Of a DNA stretch of 14,373 nucleotides, positions 14,134-14,373 are shown in pieces (position 1 is the stretch's first letter; each line of letters begins with the position of its first letter). Made by a program: the position numbers and the translations under genes. The DNA lies in the NCBI GenBank assembly GCA_002293265.1, contig DBCW01000012.1, forward strand, positions 447-14,819. Direction: 5' to 3'. The notes beneath the pieces are model-generated. The model saw only the letters and a program-made list of their open reading frames with translations. It had not been told where the DNA came from and searched no databases. The stretch comes from Eggerthellales bacterium UBA948 (GTDB lineage: Bacteria; Actinomycetota; Coriobacteriia; Coriobacteriales; UBA8131).

Positions 14134-14250
14134 GAATAAATCCCTCGCCAAGATCAGCCCTTATATGTGGAAGAGCCCGGGACGTTTGGGCGACCTGGAT
14201 TTAATCCAAGCCCCAAACATCACCGGACACACCCATCTGTAAGGTCTATT
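14134..14250 (-). other. Gap with stem-loop between DUF1508-like and DUF2130 genes
   Basis: GTTTGGG (14184-14190) pairs with CCCAAAC (14212-14218), and inside it TGGAT/ATCCA (14196-14208) can form a nested stem. No T-tract follows in either direction, so termination is not convincing. No gene was found in the rest of the gap. Confidence 0.4.
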
Positions 14251-14373
14251 TTACTCGATTGTGGCTAGGGGATCGTTCTTGGCTACACTCTTGATACCAT
14301 TTTTACAACCGGCTTTTTCTGCATAACCCTCAGAGGCCAAAATTATCTGACCGTTGCCGGCTTTTAAGCGAAA
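14251..14373 (-). CDS. YegP/DUF1508-type protein, 3' end only
   Basis: On the minus strand the frame is open from the window edge to a TAA at 14253-14251, giving the last 40 residues: FRLKAGNGQIILASEGY, then AEKAGCKNGIKSVAKND and PLATIE. F-x-L-K-A-x-N-G-x-I-x3-SEGY followed by K-x-G-x2-NGI-x-SV is the repeat unit of the DUF1508/YegP family, small proteins of one or two such repeats linked to stress. The start lies beyond the window, so copy number and length are unknown. Same strand as the DUF2130 gene. Confidence 0.8.
   Translation of the reverse strand, partial: FRLKAGNGQIILASEGYAEKAGCKNGIKSVAKNDPLATIE

Noticed and set aside
14160..14240. Structured RNA gene or tRNA in the last gap
   Set aside because: The nested stem does not match tRNA arms or any riboswitch I can recognise.

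Overview
The window reads as bacterial accessory energy metabolism followed by a patch of small regulatory and housekeeping genes. Two unrelated molybdopterin (DMSO-reductase superfamily) enzymes with ferredoxin-like partners, a TorD-type chaperone and a LysR regulator in one stretch is typical of anaerobes that carry many such oxidoreductases. The style of the second enzyme fits the Eggerthellales (Coriobacteriia, Actinomycetota), where related proteins include the catechol dehydroxylases. The base composition looks moderate, lower than most named Eggerthellaceae, so this placement is an inference from protein style and not a proof.

Layout. (1) 1-3498, plus strand: the 3' part of a molybdopterin oxidoreductase (its start lies before the window), a one-base-overlapping DmsB-like protein with four complete [4Fe-4S] cysteine sets, then, after a hairpin, a TorD/DmsD-like chaperone. 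(2) 3499-9232, plus strand: a LysR regulator; a second molybdoenzyme of 808 residues with no export signal; a very small (111 aa) two-cluster iron-sulphur protein; a short DASS/SLC13-type anion transporter; and a 61-residue cysteine-rich microprotein. Related palindromic sequence elements recur in the gaps of this block. I read it as a possible import-and-reduce module: regulator, anion importer, cytoplasmic reductase/dehydroxylase and electron-transfer partner. (3) 9323-11558: a small ABM-type monooxygenase on the minus strand, then a WYL/YafY-type regulator and a GyrI-like effector-binding protein on the plus strand, the last two separated by a 131-bp composite palindrome. (4) 11579-14373, all minus strand: a GIY-YIG-like protein, a four-helix membrane protein of the phage_holin_4_2 family, a 270-bp cluster of four palindromic repeats in opposed orientations, a DUF2130 coiled-coil protein, and the 3' end of a YegP/DUF1508-type protein that runs out of the window.

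No rRNA, tRNA, transposase, integrase or CRISPR array was seen. The most interesting region is 3480-9232: an apparently unnamed molybdoenzyme system with a minimal Fe-S partner, a shortened transporter, an unrecognised cysteine microprotein and a shared family of intergenic dyad elements that could be either operators of the LysR protein or mobile palindromes.
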